DNA of 35,314 nt from a bacterium (GCA_030591965.1 JAUVAA010000012.1:1-35314); one strand, 5' to 3'. Numbered from the stretch's first letter, positions 16,441 to 25,800 are shown. Notes: generated by a model not told the origin, from the letters alone. Numbers and translations are program-made.

Positions 16441-17103
16441 TTACACCGGATTTATAATAAAATTGACGTCAGCTACAGTTAAGATATCGTCACCAGGACC
16501 ACTCTGAATACTTAGCAAAAAATCAAACAAAGGTTGATTACCTTGCCAGCCAGCTACAATGTCTGCTGCTGAACAAGGATAGACAAACTCTGAGGATATA
16601 GCTAATAAATAAGCCGTAGCAAAATGTCTGGCTAGGGAGGCACTTTCTACTGAAGGATCATACGTTAATTGAGTATCAGCAGCCAAAACTATCTCTCCTA
16701 GAGTTGGATTGTCTAGACGTGGTGGTGGTGGTGGCATAATTATAACGGTAGGCGGGTTTAGGTTTAAGTCGGTCACAAATAAATCGTTAAACGAAACGCC
16801 TAGGTTATCAACTATAGTTGGATATAAAGAAGAAGAAGAGGATATAAGCTCTTTAAGCCCATCAGGTGATATAGAGCTAGGCACAATACTCCCACAAGCC
16901 AGGTTAGCACCCGGCGATATATTCCCTGATAGCGCCTGATTAAAAGAGCAGTTTGCTAATCCTTGCTCTGACCACGCAGGCCTACTAGCAAAGCTTAATA
17001 AAATCGGGGCCGCCATACCTGCTTTAGAAAATGACCGCCGCTTTATATCAACCCCTTCAGACGGTGTACTTAATTCTTCTTTTGTTTCATTATTTTCATT
17101 CAT
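16441..17103 (-). CDS. Unknown protein with twin-arginine-like leader, linked to the HPr-rel-A cassette
   Basis: A 220-residue protein. The N-terminus (about 1-20) is acidic and polar, followed by KRRSFSKAGMAAPILLSFASRPAWS at about 21-45, which resembles a Tat signal: Arg pair, Phe, short hydrophobic stretch and a cleavage-like AWS. The mature part has two Cys (about 52 and 69), serine-rich runs, a six-proline run at about 124-129, and no transmembrane segment or PEP motif at the C-terminus. I do not recognise the mature domain. The gene is first in the HPr-rel-A group, so it is the best local candidate for the protein handled by the PqqD-like and kinase proteins. Export through Tat, or use of the RR segment as a leader recognised by PqqD, are alternatives. 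A good ribosome site (GGGGAAGG) precedes the ATG. Confidence 0.6.
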   Translation of the reverse strand: MNENNETKEELSTPSEGVDIKRRSFSKAGMAAPILLSFASRPAWSEQGLANCSFNQALSGNISPGANLACGSIVPSSISPDGLKELISSSSSLYPTIVDNLGVSFNDLFVTDLNLNPPTVIIMPPPPPRLDNPTLGEIVLAADTQLTYDPSVESASLARHFATAYLLAISSEFVYPCSAADIVAGWQGNQPLFDFLLSIQSGPGDDILTVADVNFIINPV

Positions 17104-17199
17104 AATCCTTCCCCACTAAACTGACAAAACCAAATTAATACAAAGCACCACCCAAAGCGCCTCATATTTTCTTACTAGACTAGCATAAATTCTTATTAC

Positions 17200-17229
17200 A
17201 TTATAGCGCTTTACTTAAAAATCGCTCAA
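17200..17229 (-). promoter_or_regulatory. Candidate sigma-70 promoter for the HPr-rel-A group
   Basis: On the minus strand, TATAAT (17200-17205) matches the -10 consensus perfectly, and TTGAGC (17224-17229) lies 18 bases upstream as a 4-of-6 match to -35. Transcription would start near 17193, about 90 bases before the gene ending at 16441. Part of the box lies inside the end of the amidotransferase gene. The prediction is by eye only. Confidence 0.35.
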
Positions 17230-19090
17230 ACATTAACAGCGACCAAATAGGCGAACTGTAATCACGCAAGCCACTTTGATGTTGGCTAACAATTTTATGC
17301 AAGAAATCCTGGTCAAATAAGCCACTTTGCATCATCGTTTCACCTAACAAAGATTCCTTAACTTGTTCTTTTAACGGGCCTTTAAACCAACTGTCTAAAG
17401 GAACGGCAAAACCCATTTTGGGGCGATATAAAATATCATTAGGTAAATAACTTTCCAGTGATTTTTTGAAGATATATTTGCCTTCTCGACCCTTCAGTTT
17501 TAACTCAGGATTTAAACCTGCAATCCACTCCACTAATTGATGATCCAATAAGGGCACTCGAACCTCTAAAGCATGCGCCATACTTGCGCGATCTACTTTA
17601 GTTAAAATATCGCCCGGCAAATAGGTTTTCATATCCAAATATTGCACTAAAGATTGTGCATTATCGATGGAAGTATTTTTTGCATGTCTTCTAAAAACCT
17701 CTACCGCCTGATAACCTTGTAAATCTTGCTTTAATTGCTGACTGAATAATTGCGCTCGGAATTCATTAGATTGCACAGACACGCTATGAAAATACCCCTC
17801 CAGCGAATCACGCGCAATAGATTCAAAAGTTGATTTAGCACGAAATATTTTAGGTGCCCAATCCGCTTTTGGATAGACTTGCCCCATAAATCCAAACAAT
17901 GGCTTTCTAATGGCATCGGGCATAATGCTACGCATACGATCCTCATAAGTATGCCAGCGGTAGCGTCGATAACCAGCTAGATTTTCATCGCCGCCATCAC
18001 CGGATAACACTACGGTTGCCTGTTTTTTAGCTAGTTCACATACGCGATAGGTTGGCAATGCCGAACTGTCCGCATAGGGTTCATCATAAATACCCGCGAG
18101 CTTATCAATTAAACTAAAATCATCGGGATCAACCTGCTCTACGCGGTGCTCAGTGTGATATTGCTGCGCCACTTTTGCAGCGAATTGTGCTTCATTAAAT
18201 CTTGGATCCCCAAAAGAAATAGAACAAGTATTAACGGGGTCTTTTGATAAGCCCGCCATCATGGCAACTATCGCACTAGAATCTACTCCACCCGACAAAA
18301 AAGCGCCTAAAGGCACGTCGGCAACCGTCCGAATTTTAACGGCTTCGCGTAATTGTACGATAAGTTCTTCGCCTAATTCCTGCTCCGTACCTTGATGTTT
18401 TGTCTCAAAATGGACATCCCAGTATTGACGTGGCAGATATTCAGTATGTCCACGTTTGAGCGTTAAACAGTATCCTGGCTCTAGTTTATAGACCTCTTTA
18501 TAAATCGTTTTAGGATCAGGAATATAGCCAAAACCAAAATATTCTTCGATTGCTGTCGGGTCGATTTCTTTTGATAAGTCGGGATGCTCTTTTAAGGCTT
18601 TTAATTCTGAGGAGAAAATGAATTGACCATTTTGTAACTGAGAATAAAATAAGGGCTTAATGCCTAGCCTATCCCGCGCTAAAAATAAAGTTTCTTTATC
18701 TCTATCCCAGATAGCGAAAGCGAACATACCACGCAAACGCAAAACACAATCTTCACCCCAAGCCTGCCAAGCATAAACAATAACTTCTGTATCACAATGG
18801 GTTTTAAAGGTATAGCCTAAAGCCTCTAACTCTTTGCGCAATTCAGGAAAGTTATACACTTCACCGTTATACGTTAAAACCACATTACCATCAGCGCTAT
18901 GCATCGGCTGTTGACCACTGGATAAGTCGATAATCGATAAACGCCTATGACCTAGCCCCAAACCTGGCTCTATATGCAAGCCGCCCTCATCAGGGCCGCG
19001 ATGAAATTGACTTTCATTCATTACATGCAGCAATTCACGATTAATCTCACGCTTTCCGCTTAGATCAAAGATACCTACAATGCCACACAT
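17201..19090 (-). CDS. XrtA/PEP-CTERM system amidotransferase (TIGR03108 type, AsnB-like)
   Basis: A 629-residue class II amidotransferase. Here the nucleophile is present (MCGIVGIFDL, Cys2), followed by the glutamine-binding RGPDEGG at 31-37 and YNGEVYN at 74-80. The synthetase domain has SGGVDSS at 266-272 and SGDGGDENLAGY. It uses glutamine and ATP to amidate a carboxylate; within EPS loci of this type the target is probably a uronic acid of the polysaccharide, which fits the several UDP-sugar dehydrogenases here. Its start lies 1 base after the TIGR03088-type transferase stop. It is the second asparagine-synthetase-type gene of the window and contrasts with the Cys-less one at 8440. Confidence 0.9.
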   Translation of the reverse strand: MCGIVGIFDLSGKREINRELLHVMNESQFHRGPDEGGLHIEPGLGLGHRRLSIIDLSSGQQPMHSADGNVVLTYNGEVYNFPELRKELEALGYTFKTHCDTEVIVYAWQAWGEDCVLRLRGMFAFAIWDRDKETLFLARDRLGIKPLFYSQLQNGQFIFSSELKALKEHPDLSKEIDPTAIEEYFGFGYIPDPKTIYKEVYKLEPGYCLTLKRGHTEYLPRQYWDVHFETKHQGTEQELGEELIVQLREAVKIRTVADVPLGAFLSGGVDSSAIVAMMAGLSKDPVNTCSISFGDPRFNEAQFAAKVAQQYHTEHRVEQVDPDDFSLIDKLAGIYDEPYADSSALPTYRVCELAKKQATVVLSGDGGDENLAGYRRYRWHTYEDRMRSIMPDAIRKPLFGFMGQVYPKADWAPKIFRAKSTFESIARDSLEGYFHSVSVQSNEFRAQLFSQQLKQDLQGYQAVEVFRRHAKNTSIDNAQSLVQYLDMKTYLPGDILTKVDRASMAHALEVRVPLLDHQLVEWIAGLNPELKLKGREGKYIFKKSLESYLPNDILYRPKMGFAVPLDSWFKGPLKEQVKESLLGETMMQSGLFDQDFLHKIVSQHQSGLRDYSSPIWSLLMFERFLSKAL

Positions 19091-19091
19091 A

Positions 19092-20255
19092 TTATTTCCT
19101 TTTGAATCCTAATGAATCGTATACTTCAGTATATTTAGTAACCATGGCCTGAATCGAGAAATTCTCTATCACTCTTTGGTGGCTATTTCCACTTAATTGT
19201 AGCCTTTTTTCTTTATCTATCAATAAACTTAACATGGCTTCTGCCATTGCTTTTGGATCTGAAGGGGCCACTAATAATCCCGTTTCTCCCTGCTTTACTA
19301 ATTCTGGGTTGCCGCCCACTGCGGTTGCTATAACTGGTAATCCCGTTGCCATAGCTTCTAGTATAGTATTAGAAATACCTTCCGCTTGGGAAGGAAGTAC
19401 AAAAATATCTAATGATCGCATAATATCAGCAATATCTTGCCGTTCCCCAGGCAGCCATGCATATTGTAATAATTGATGTTTTTCCAATAAATCTATCGAT
19501 TCCTGCCTTAACGGCCCATCGCCAATCAAGATTAAATATACATGACCATTGAGTTCTTGGTGAAACTGCATTAGCCTAATAAATGCAGTTACCAAGGTTA
19601 TCTGATCTTTCACTCCATGCATTCGTCCGACCGTACCGATATAAATATTTTTTTTATCAAATGACAGCGGGCAATCAGACAACGTAGACTTTAGCATTGC
19701 AGGGTGAAACTTTTTAATATCCACACCATTGCAAATTCGCTGTATTTTATATCTTGGTATTTTTACTTTTTCGACAAGGTAACTTTGCAAATGCAAAGAT
19801 AAGGGAATAAATACTTTTATCAAAGGACTCAATAAACGCCTTAATAATTGATATTTTTTATTATTTCCTTCTGGATCGAAGGTATCCCAACCATGCTCAC
19901 TATGCACTCGATACTTTACACCTGCTAAAAATGCAGGCACTTGGTATTCTATTGCTGCTAAATTGCGAGTATGAATAATATCGACTTTATGTTGCTTAAG
20001 TATTTTATAAAACCTTCTAAATGAGCACCAATCTTGCCCATCTCTTTTTTGTAAGTCTATTATTTGTACATCTTTACGCTTTAAACGCTCACGAAACTGG
20101 GTACTTCCTTTTAAGCAAACAATAATATGCCGATATTTATTAATTGGCATATTATTAATTAAATTTATCAACCCATTTTCTAAGCCACCCACACCTAAGC
20201 GGTATATTACATGGGCAATTAATGGGGGATATTGTACATTTTTTTCCACAGTCAT
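19092..20255 (-). CDS. XrtA/PEP-CTERM-associated glycosyltransferase (TIGR03088 type)
   Basis: A 387-residue GT4 enzyme. The N-terminal PPLIAHVIYRLGVGGLENGLINLIN (about 10-34) is characteristic of the family next to the XrtA amidotransferase. The donor domain shows IGTVGRMHGVKDQITLV at about 206-222 and EGISNTILEAMATGLPVIAT at about 291-310 with the EX7E pair. It is thought to add one sugar of the EPS repeat unit on the cytoplasmic face; the donor is unknown. It lies between the second Rpn gene and the amidotransferase. Confidence 0.9.
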   Translation of the reverse strand: MTVEKNVQYPPLIAHVIYRLGVGGLENGLINLINNMPINKYRHIIVCLKGSTQFRERLKRKDVQIIDLQKRDGQDWCSFRRFYKILKQHKVDIIHTRNLAAIEYQVPAFLAGVKYRVHSEHGWDTFDPEGNNKKYQLLRRLLSPLIKVFIPLSLHLQSYLVEKVKIPRYKIQRICNGVDIKKFHPAMLKSTLSDCPLSFDKKNIYIGTVGRMHGVKDQITLVTAFIRLMQFHQELNGHVYLILIGDGPLRQESIDLLEKHQLLQYAWLPGERQDIADIMRSLDIFVLPSQAEGISNTILEAMATGLPVIATAVGGNPELVKQGETGLLVAPSDPKAMAEAMLSLLIDKEKRLQLSGNSHQRVIENFSIQAMVTKYTEVYDSLGFKRK

Positions 20256-20271
20256 TCCTAATACTACTGGG

Positions 20272-20505
20272 CTAGTGGATTAGTGTTTCAAGTTCGCCCA
20301 GCGATAAATCTGTAATTTCAGAAACTTGCTCCATTGACATACCTGCTCCTAGCAATTTTTTAGCAATGAGCATCGCTTTTATTTTTTCACCGCGTTTTTC
20401 ACCGCGTTTTTCACCGCGTTTTTCACCACGTAGCTCACCTTGACTCTCGCCTCTTTTCATACCTATTCTATAGCTAGGCAGTTGCTCTATTTCTAAGTTC
20501 AACAT
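20272..20505 (-). CDS. Candidate intragenic antitoxin (RpnS-like), copy 2
   Basis: The in-frame ATG at 20503-20505 has AGGAG (20512-20516) 6 bases upstream on the coding strand, the same arrangement as in copy 1. It would give 77 residues beginning MLNLEIEQLPSYR, with the basic GEKR repeats and the C-terminal tail. Use of the start is unproven. Confidence 0.45.
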   Translation of the reverse strand: MLNLEIEQLPSYRIGMKRGESQGELRGEKRGEKRGEKRGEKIKAMLIAKKLLGAGMSMEQVSEITDLSLGELETLIH

Positions 20506-21114
20506 CTCAAACTCCTGCTGTATATCTATATCTAAACTCCGATTATTAGCTAAAATTTCTAACATCGAAATATATTCTCTTTGCTCTCTGGAGCTGTGCT
20601 GAGTTAAATTCAACAACTTATTTAATAACTCATGAACAATTTGTTTTTCCGGCACACCTTTAAAATCACATAAAATTGCCATAACAATCGCATCGGGCGT
20701 ACTTTGTGTAATAAATTCTTGGTAATCAATAGCATGCATATCAATCACAGTATATTGATAATCAAGCTGTTGACTTTGCATACCATTAGCCATAGCGAGC
20801 TTGTCACGACCTATGTAAAGCAAATATTGGAACACTGTTTCATCAGGATGATTCAGCTTGATATCGGTTAAATACCTCAACATCCTTATTGGCATTATCG
20901 ATTGATTTTGGTTTTGTATTTCAATATGCAAGATAAAATTATTTCCTGCTTCATCCTGTACTCTAGCGACTAAGTCTGCACGTCGATCCTCTATTCTTTG
21001 CTGTTCAGTATCAAGCAACTGTACATCATGTAATTTTAAACCAAACAAATAAGTCGCAACATCAACAAAGATACGCTTTAAAATACTTTTAGAAATAACA
21101 TCCTGCTTACCCAT
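20272..21114 (-). CDS. Rpn-family PD-(D/E)XK nuclease (putative toxin), copy 2
   Basis: A 280-residue paralogue of 13292-14161: the same opening (DVISKSILKRIFVDVATYLFGL), nuclease core RRADLVARV and FILHIEIQNQNQ, and the same QEFEM region. The C-terminal repeat differs in sequence (GEKR units, strongly basic, instead of acidic GIEQ units), so the two copies share the enzyme part and differ in the helix that in known Rpn proteins forms the regulatory interface. It is inserted between the epimerase gene (12 bases before) and a glycosyltransferase (16 bases after) without disturbing either. It has an internal start of its own. Confidence 0.85.
   Translation of the reverse strand: MGKQDVISKSILKRIFVDVATYLFGLKLHDVQLLDTEQQRIEDRRADLVARVQDEAGNNFILHIEIQNQNQSIMPIRMLRYLTDIKLNHPDETVFQYLLYIGRDKLAMANGMQSQQLDYQYTVIDMHAIDYQEFITQSTPDAIVMAILCDFKGVPEKQIVHELLNKLLNLTQHSSREQREYISMLEILANNRSLDIDIQQEFEMLNLEIEQLPSYRIGMKRGESQGELRGEKRGEKRGEKRGEKIKAMLIAKKLLGAGMSMEQVSEITDLSLGELETLIH
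20384..20431. repeat. 12-bp tandem repeat inside Rpn copy 2
   Basis: Four 12-bp units of the plus-strand form TTTTCACCGCGT. The first three are identical and the fourth has one substitution. They encode GEKR repeats. The perfection of three units suggests recent expansion or gene conversion, in contrast to the more degenerate repeats of the other two Rpn genes. Confidence 0.85.
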
Positions 21115-21126
21115 TTTGATATATGC

Positions 21127-22131
21127 TTATGTGTAATAACTATTATACCAAGCAGCAAATCTTTCTATACCCTGCTCAATCGTGGTATTTGGCTTATAAC
21201 CTACATCTTGCACTAAAGCCTCAACATCGGCATAAGTATCAGGTACATCGCCAGGCTGTAATGGCAGTAATACTTTTTCTGCTTTTTTACCCAAAAATTT
21301 CTCTAAAGTTTCAATGTAGTCCATTAGTTCAACGGGGCTCTGATTCCCTATATTATAGACTCGCCAAGGTGCTTTACTAGTACCTGGATCTGGATTTTTA
21401 CCACTCCAATCGGGGTTAGGCTGAGCAACATGATCTAATGTTCGAGTAATACCTTCGACGATATCATCAATATAGGTAAAATCACGGCGGTGTTTACCGT
21501 AATTAAACACTTGTATGGGCTTACCATCCTGAATTGCCTTAGTAAATAAAAATAAGGCCATATCAGGACGCCCCCAAGGACCATATACAGTAAAAAAACG
21601 TAAACCTGTCGTTGGTAAGTTATATAAATTACTGTATGTATGTGCCATCAATTCATTCGACTTCTTTGAAGCGGCATACAAACTTAAAGGGTGGTCGACA
21701 TTGTCATGCACGGAAAAAGGCATGCTTTCATTAGCGCCATAAACAGAGCTACTAGACGCATAAACTAAATGCTCGACATTATTATGACGACAGCCTTCTA
21801 AGATATTTAAAAATCCGACTATATTACTTTCAATATAAGCGTGTGGATTTTCTATAGAATATCGAACGCCAGCCTGTGCAGCTAAGTTAACAACACGCTG
21901 TGGCTGGTGCTCCTTGAAAAGCGCTTCCATTCGCTTTCTATCAGAAATATCAGCTCTGACATCAGTAAAGTTTGGATGATCTTTTATTCTATCTAAACGT
22001 GCTAATTTTAAATTAACATCGTAATAGTCATTTAAATTATCAATACCAATAACTTCATCACCTCTTTCTAATAATTTTATGGCGAGGTGATTGCCTATAA
22101 ATCCAGCTGTGCCGGTAACCATTATTTTCAT
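21127..22131 (-). CDS. UDP-glucuronate 4-epimerase-like NAD-dependent epimerase
   Basis: A 334-residue extended short-chain dehydrogenase. It has the NAD-binding GTAGFIG at 7-13, D31 at the end of the second strand, [15 protein letters not shown] at about 82-96, the SSSS stretch at 126-129 and the catalytic Tyr152-X3-Lys156 (LYAASKK). The AQAGVRYS and [14 protein letters not shown] regions are those of CapI/LpsL-type UDP-glucuronate epimerases, converting UDP-GlcA to UDP-GalA. The donor would come from the dehydrogenase at 5969, although a UDP-GlcNAcA substrate from the neighbouring TviB-like enzyme is an alternative. It starts 3 bases after that dehydrogenase gene ends. Confidence 0.85.
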   Translation of the reverse strand: MKIMVTGTAGFIGNHLAIKLLERGDEVIGIDNLNDYYDVNLKLARLDRIKDHPNFTDVRADISDRKRMEALFKEHQPQRVVNLAAQAGVRYSIENPHAYIESNIVGFLNILEGCRHNNVEHLVYASSSSVYGANESMPFSVHDNVDHPLSLYAASKKSNELMAHTYSNLYNLPTTGLRFFTVYGPWGRPDMALFLFTKAIQDGKPIQVFNYGKHRRDFTYIDDIVEGITRTLDHVAQPNPDWSGKNPDPGTSKAPWRVYNIGNQSPVELMDYIETLEKFLGKKAEKVLLPLQPGDVPDTYADVEALVQDVGYKPNTTIEQGIERFAAWYNSYYT

Positions 22132-22134
22132 CGT

Positions 22135-23409
22135 TTATAACCGCTCATCTGTGAGTTCAGCAGGAAATAGATACTTAAGATCATAAATAACTGAGTCTGG
22201 CTTACCCAATGCCCTGACTTGCTTAATATCCATTTGTTTAAATTGTTCATGAGAAACGGCTAATACAATAGCATCAAACTTACCATCCTCTAATGTTGCT
22301 ATCGGGTTTATACCATATTCTGCTACTGCTTCTTCTGGATCTACCCATGGATCATAAACATGAATATTAACACCATAAGTTTCTAATTCTTTGATGATAT
22401 CCACTACCCGCGTGTTACGTAAATCTGGGCAATTTTCTTTAAAGGTTAAGCCCATAATCAACACATCAGACTGTTGTACATGAATACGTTTTTGTAACAT
22501 TAACTTGATCAACCGCGATACTACATATTCACCCATGCCATCGTTAATGCGTCGTCCGGATAAAATAATTTCCGGATTATAGCCAATCGATTGTGCTTTA
22601 TAGGTCAAATAATAAGGATCAACACCAATACAATGCCCACCCACTAGGCCAGGACGGAAAGGTAAAAAATTCCATTTAGTTCCTGCAGCAATTAATACTT
22701 CTTCGGTATCAATGCCTAAGCGATTAAAAATTAAGGCTAACTCATTAATTAAAGCGATATTGACATCACGCTGAGTGTTTTCAATGACTTTCGCTGCTTC
22801 AGCTACTTTAATACTACTAGCTTTATGCGTACCGGCAGTAATAATACTTTTATAAAGCTGGTCAACTTGTTCAGCGATAGCAGGCGTTGACCCCGATGTC
22901 ACTTTCAAAATATTGGTAACTCGGTGCTCTTTGTCGCCGGGATTAATACGCTCCGGACTATAGCCAACGTAAAAATTTTCGTTAAACTTCAGACCAGAAA
23001 CCTGCTCTAAAATAGGTATACAAACTTCTTCTGTTGCACCGGGATAAACAGTTGATTCGTAAATAACTATATCATTCTGTTTAATCACCTTACCTAGTAA
23101 AGCACTCGCTTTTTCTAGTGGACTCAAATCAGGCTGCTTATACTCGTTAATGGGCGTTGGCACAGTAACAATATAAATATTACAGCTTTTAATTTCTTCA
23201 ATATCAGCGGTATAACTTAGTTTATCAGCTTCGGCTAATTCTTCATCGCTCACCTCTAAAGTATGATCATGGCCTGATTTTAATTCATCAATACGCGGCC
23301 TGTTAATATCAAAACCAACTGTTGTGTATTTTTTACCAAATTCAACTGCAAGAGGTAAGCCCACATAACCTAAGCCAATCATGGCAATTTTTGTATTTTC
23401 TAACACCAT
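22135..23409 (-). CDS. tviB: Nucleotide-sugar dehydrogenase, TviB/WbpA-like (UDP-HexNAc 6-dehydrogenase)
   Basis: A 424-residue enzyme of the UDP-glucose/GDP-mannose dehydrogenase family. Features: NAD loop GLGYVGLP at 12-19, D34, [14 protein letters not shown] at about 82-95, [12 protein letters not shown] at 117-128, [12 protein letters not shown] at 151-162 and the catalytic Cys260 in [14 protein letters not shown]. The SPERINPGD motif and length are those of the TviB/WbpA/WbpO group, which oxidises UDP-GlcNAc or UDP-GalNAc to the uronic acid. The gene symbol is at family level. It abuts the WecC gene exactly (23409/23410). Confidence 0.82.
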   Translation of the reverse strand: MVLENTKIAMIGLGYVGLPLAVEFGKKYTTVGFDINRPRIDELKSGHDHTLEVSDEELAEADKLSYTADIEEIKSCNIYIVTVPTPINEYKQPDLSPLEKASALLGKVIKQNDIVIYESTVYPGATEEVCIPILEQVSGLKFNENFYVGYSPERINPGDKEHRVTNILKVTSGSTPAIAEQVDQLYKSIITAGTHKASSIKVAEAAKVIENTQRDVNIALINELALIFNRLGIDTEEVLIAAGTKWNFLPFRPGLVGGHCIGVDPYYLTYKAQSIGYNPEIILSGRRINDGMGEYVVSRLIKLMLQKRIHVQQSDVLIMGLTFKENCPDLRNTRVVDIIKELETYGVNIHVYDPWVDPEEAVAEYGINPIATLEDGKFDAIVLAVSHEQFKQMDIKQVRALGKPDSVIYDLKYLFPAELTDERL

Positions 23410-24666
23410 TTAATCCTGTTCCCAGATGCCACGAGCATCAATAATAATTTTTTCCTGCAAAACTGACTGTTTTACCTGTTTAAAAACTGCATGATCCGTT
23501 AATGTTACAACGATATTTGCTTTTTCAAGACTTTCGGCCAAGCTTACTAAGCTCACATTATCTGCTTGTAATTTAGAAGGTAACTCTCTGATATGCGGTT
23601 CAGAAATAAAGACCTCTCCAATCGCTTCTTGTATCACTTTTTGCGCAATGCCAATAGCGGGACTCTCTCTTAAATCATCAATATCTGCTTTAAAGGCTAA
23701 ACCTAATAAAGCTATTTTAGGATGCTTAAACTCTTCGGCTACTTGTCTAATTTTATTCAATACAAACTTAGGCTTACTATCATTGACTTCTCTAGCCGTA
23801 CGAATTAAACGTGCTTCTTCGGGTGCAGAGTCAACAATAAACCATGGATCTACGGCAATACAATGACCCCCAACACCAGGTCCAGGCTTTAGAATATTAA
23901 CACGCGGATGTCGGTTAGATAATTTAATTAGCTCCCAAACATTAATATTTAATTTATCACAAATAATAGATAACTCATTTGCAAAAGCAATATTCACATC
24001 TCTAAAAGAATTTTCCGTTAATTTTGCCATTTCTGCAGTACGTGCATCAGTAATAATGCAATTAGCTTTAACAAAAATATCATATAAAGCTTTCGCTTTT
24101 TCAGCACAATAAGGAGTTAGACCACCAATTACTCTATCATTCGAAACCAACTCCTGAATAACATAGCCCGGCAAAACACGTTCTGGACAATGAGCCACTT
24201 GAATATCCGCTTGCTCACCTGTTTGGTGAGGAAATTTCAAGTCAGCGCGTATCTCGCTCATCCATTGAGACATTTTTTCGGTTGTGCCAACGGGTGAAGT
24301 AGACTCTAAGATAACTAAATCACCTTTTTTCAACACAGGGGCAATTTTTTTAACAGCCGCTTCTATATATGAAACATCTGGTTTATGCCCATCGGTAAAA
24401 GGCGTTGGCACCGCAATCATAAAAACATCTGCTGGCTCAGGCTCTATCGTGGCACGCAGTTTCCCTGTCGTAACAGCACTTTGCACCAACATATCTAAAT
24501 CAGGCTCTACAATATGAATTTTACCTTGATTTATGGTATCCACAGCATCCTGAGAAACATCAACACCAATCACCTCAACACCTCGCGAAGCTATAACCGC
24601 AGCCGTTGGCAACCCAATATAACCTAAACCTATCACCGATACTTTATTAAACACGGTTTTATGCAT
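23410..24666 (-). CDS. wecC: UDP-N-acetyl-D-mannosamine dehydrogenase
   Basis: A 418-residue enzyme (E. coli WecC is about 420). It oxidises UDP-ManNAc to UDP-ManNAcA. Visible: GLGYIGLP at 13-20, D36, [17 protein letters not shown] at 85-101, [13 protein letters not shown] at 120-132, [10 protein letters not shown] at 160-169 and catalytic Cys269 in [14 protein letters not shown]. The CPERVLPG and AVDPWFI motifs separate it from the TviB-like neighbour. It overlaps the end of wecB by 8 bases, so the epimerase and dehydrogenase that act in sequence are coupled. Confidence 0.93.
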   Translation of the reverse strand: MHKTVFNKVSVIGLGYIGLPTAAVIASRGVEVIGVDVSQDAVDTINQGKIHIVEPDLDMLVQSAVTTGKLRATIEPEPADVFMIAVPTPFTDGHKPDVSYIEAAVKKIAPVLKKGDLVILESTSPVGTTEKMSQWMSEIRADLKFPHQTGEQADIQVAHCPERVLPGYVIQELVSNDRVIGGLTPYCAEKAKALYDIFVKANCIITDARTAEMAKLTENSFRDVNIAFANELSIICDKLNINVWELIKLSNRHPRVNILKPGPGVGGHCIAVDPWFIVDSAPEEARLIRTAREVNDSKPKFVLNKIRQVAEEFKHPKIALLGLAFKADIDDLRESPAIGIAQKVIQEAIGEVFISEPHIRELPSKLQADNVSLVSLAESLEKANIVVTLTDHAVFKQVKQSVLQEKIIIDARGIWEQD

Positions 24667-25783
24667 ATGCTGCGACTCCCTCTATAATTCGCTGACTAGC
24701 TTGACCATCCCCATACGGGTTATGAGCAAATCTCATTTTTAGATATTCATCTTGATCATCTAAAAGTAATGAAACATTCTGAATAATTTTTGTTTTATCT
24801 GCACCCACCAATTTTACAGTACCTGCAACGACAGCCTCTGGCCTTTCCGTGGTATCACGCATAACTAGCACTGGCTTACCTAAAGAAGGAGCTTCTTCCT
24901 GCACTCCACCTGAGTCGGTGAGAATAATATGCGCAATACTCATTAAATAAACGAATGGCAAATAATCTTGTGGCTCTATAAGGTGCACATGTTCAATATC
25001 TTTTAATAATCTATTCACTGGCTCACGTACATGTGGGTTAAGGTGTACTGGATAAATAATTTGTATATCATCCCGCAAAGCTAATTCTCTTAGTGCTTGG
25101 CAAATATTTTCAAAACCATCACCAAAACTTTCACGTCGATGACCAGTCACTAAAACAATTTTCTTTTTAGTGTCTATAAATGGAAATTGACTCGCTAACT
25201 GCGACCTTAATTCTGTATTATTTTGTATCGATTCTTGCACATGCTGCAAAGCATCAATAACCGTATTTCCAGTAACAATAATATTTTTCTCAGCAATATT
25301 CTCTTGTAACAAATTATCACGTGATGCACTGGTCGGTGCAAAATGTAAATCAGTTAAAACAGCTGTTAATTTCCGGTTTGCTTCTTCAGGCCATGGCGAA
25401 TAAATATTATGCGTACGCAACCCTGCTTCAACATGTCCAACAGGAATCTTTTGATAATAGGCAGCTAAACTAGCGGCAAATGTAGTCGATGTGTCGCCAT
25501 GCACTAAAATTCTGTCGGGTGAAAACTCTTGCAGTATAGGTTCTAGGCCCATCAATATAGAACATGTAATCCCTGTTAAGCCTTGATTTTGTTTCATAAT
25601 ATCTAAATCGTAATCAGGCTTAATGGCAAATAGCTCCAAAACTTGATCTAACATCCCCCTATGTTGGGCAGTCACACATACTTTTGTTTCAAAGCGCATA
25701 TCACTTTGAAAGGCTTTAACAACAGGTGACATTTTGATGGCTTCAGGTCGCGTACCAAAAATAATTAAAATTCTTTTTTGCAT
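24659..25783 (-). CDS. wecB: UDP-N-acetylglucosamine 2-epimerase (non-hydrolysing)
   Basis: A 374-residue cytoplasmic enzyme interconverting UDP-GlcNAc and UDP-ManNAc. Motifs of the family: [13 protein letters not shown] at 9-21, VHGDTST at 94-100 (Asp97), HVEAGLRT at 117-124 (Glu119), WPEEANRK at 131-138 and [10 protein letters not shown] at 212-221 (His215), together with a late [19 protein letters not shown] segment. These residues correspond to the catalytic acidic residues and His of characterised WecB. It is the first of the ManNAcA branch genes and lies 17 bases after the TIGR03087-type transferase. Confidence 0.95.
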   Translation of the reverse strand: MQKRILIIFGTRPEAIKMSPVVKAFQSDMRFETKVCVTAQHRGMLDQVLELFAIKPDYDLDIMKQNQGLTGITCSILMGLEPILQEFSPDRILVHGDTSTTFAASLAAYYQKIPVGHVEAGLRTHNIYSPWPEEANRKLTAVLTDLHFAPTSASRDNLLQENIAEKNIIVTGNTVIDALQHVQESIQNNTELRSQLASQFPFIDTKKKIVLVTGHRRESFGDGFENICQALRELALRDDIQIIYPVHLNPHVREPVNRLLKDIEHVHLIEPQDYLPFVYLMSIAHIILTDSGGVQEEAPSLGKPVLVMRDTTERPEAVVAGTVKLVGADKTKIIQNVSLLLDDQDEYLKMRFAHNPYGDGQASQRIIEGVAAYA

Positions 25784-25800
25784 TCTTTCAAACCTTGGGT

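Noticed and set aside
13292-21114. Rpn genes as complete transposons
   Set aside because: Copies 1 and 2 fit within 1 to 16 bases of neighbouring operon genes, without terminal inverted repeats or target duplications.
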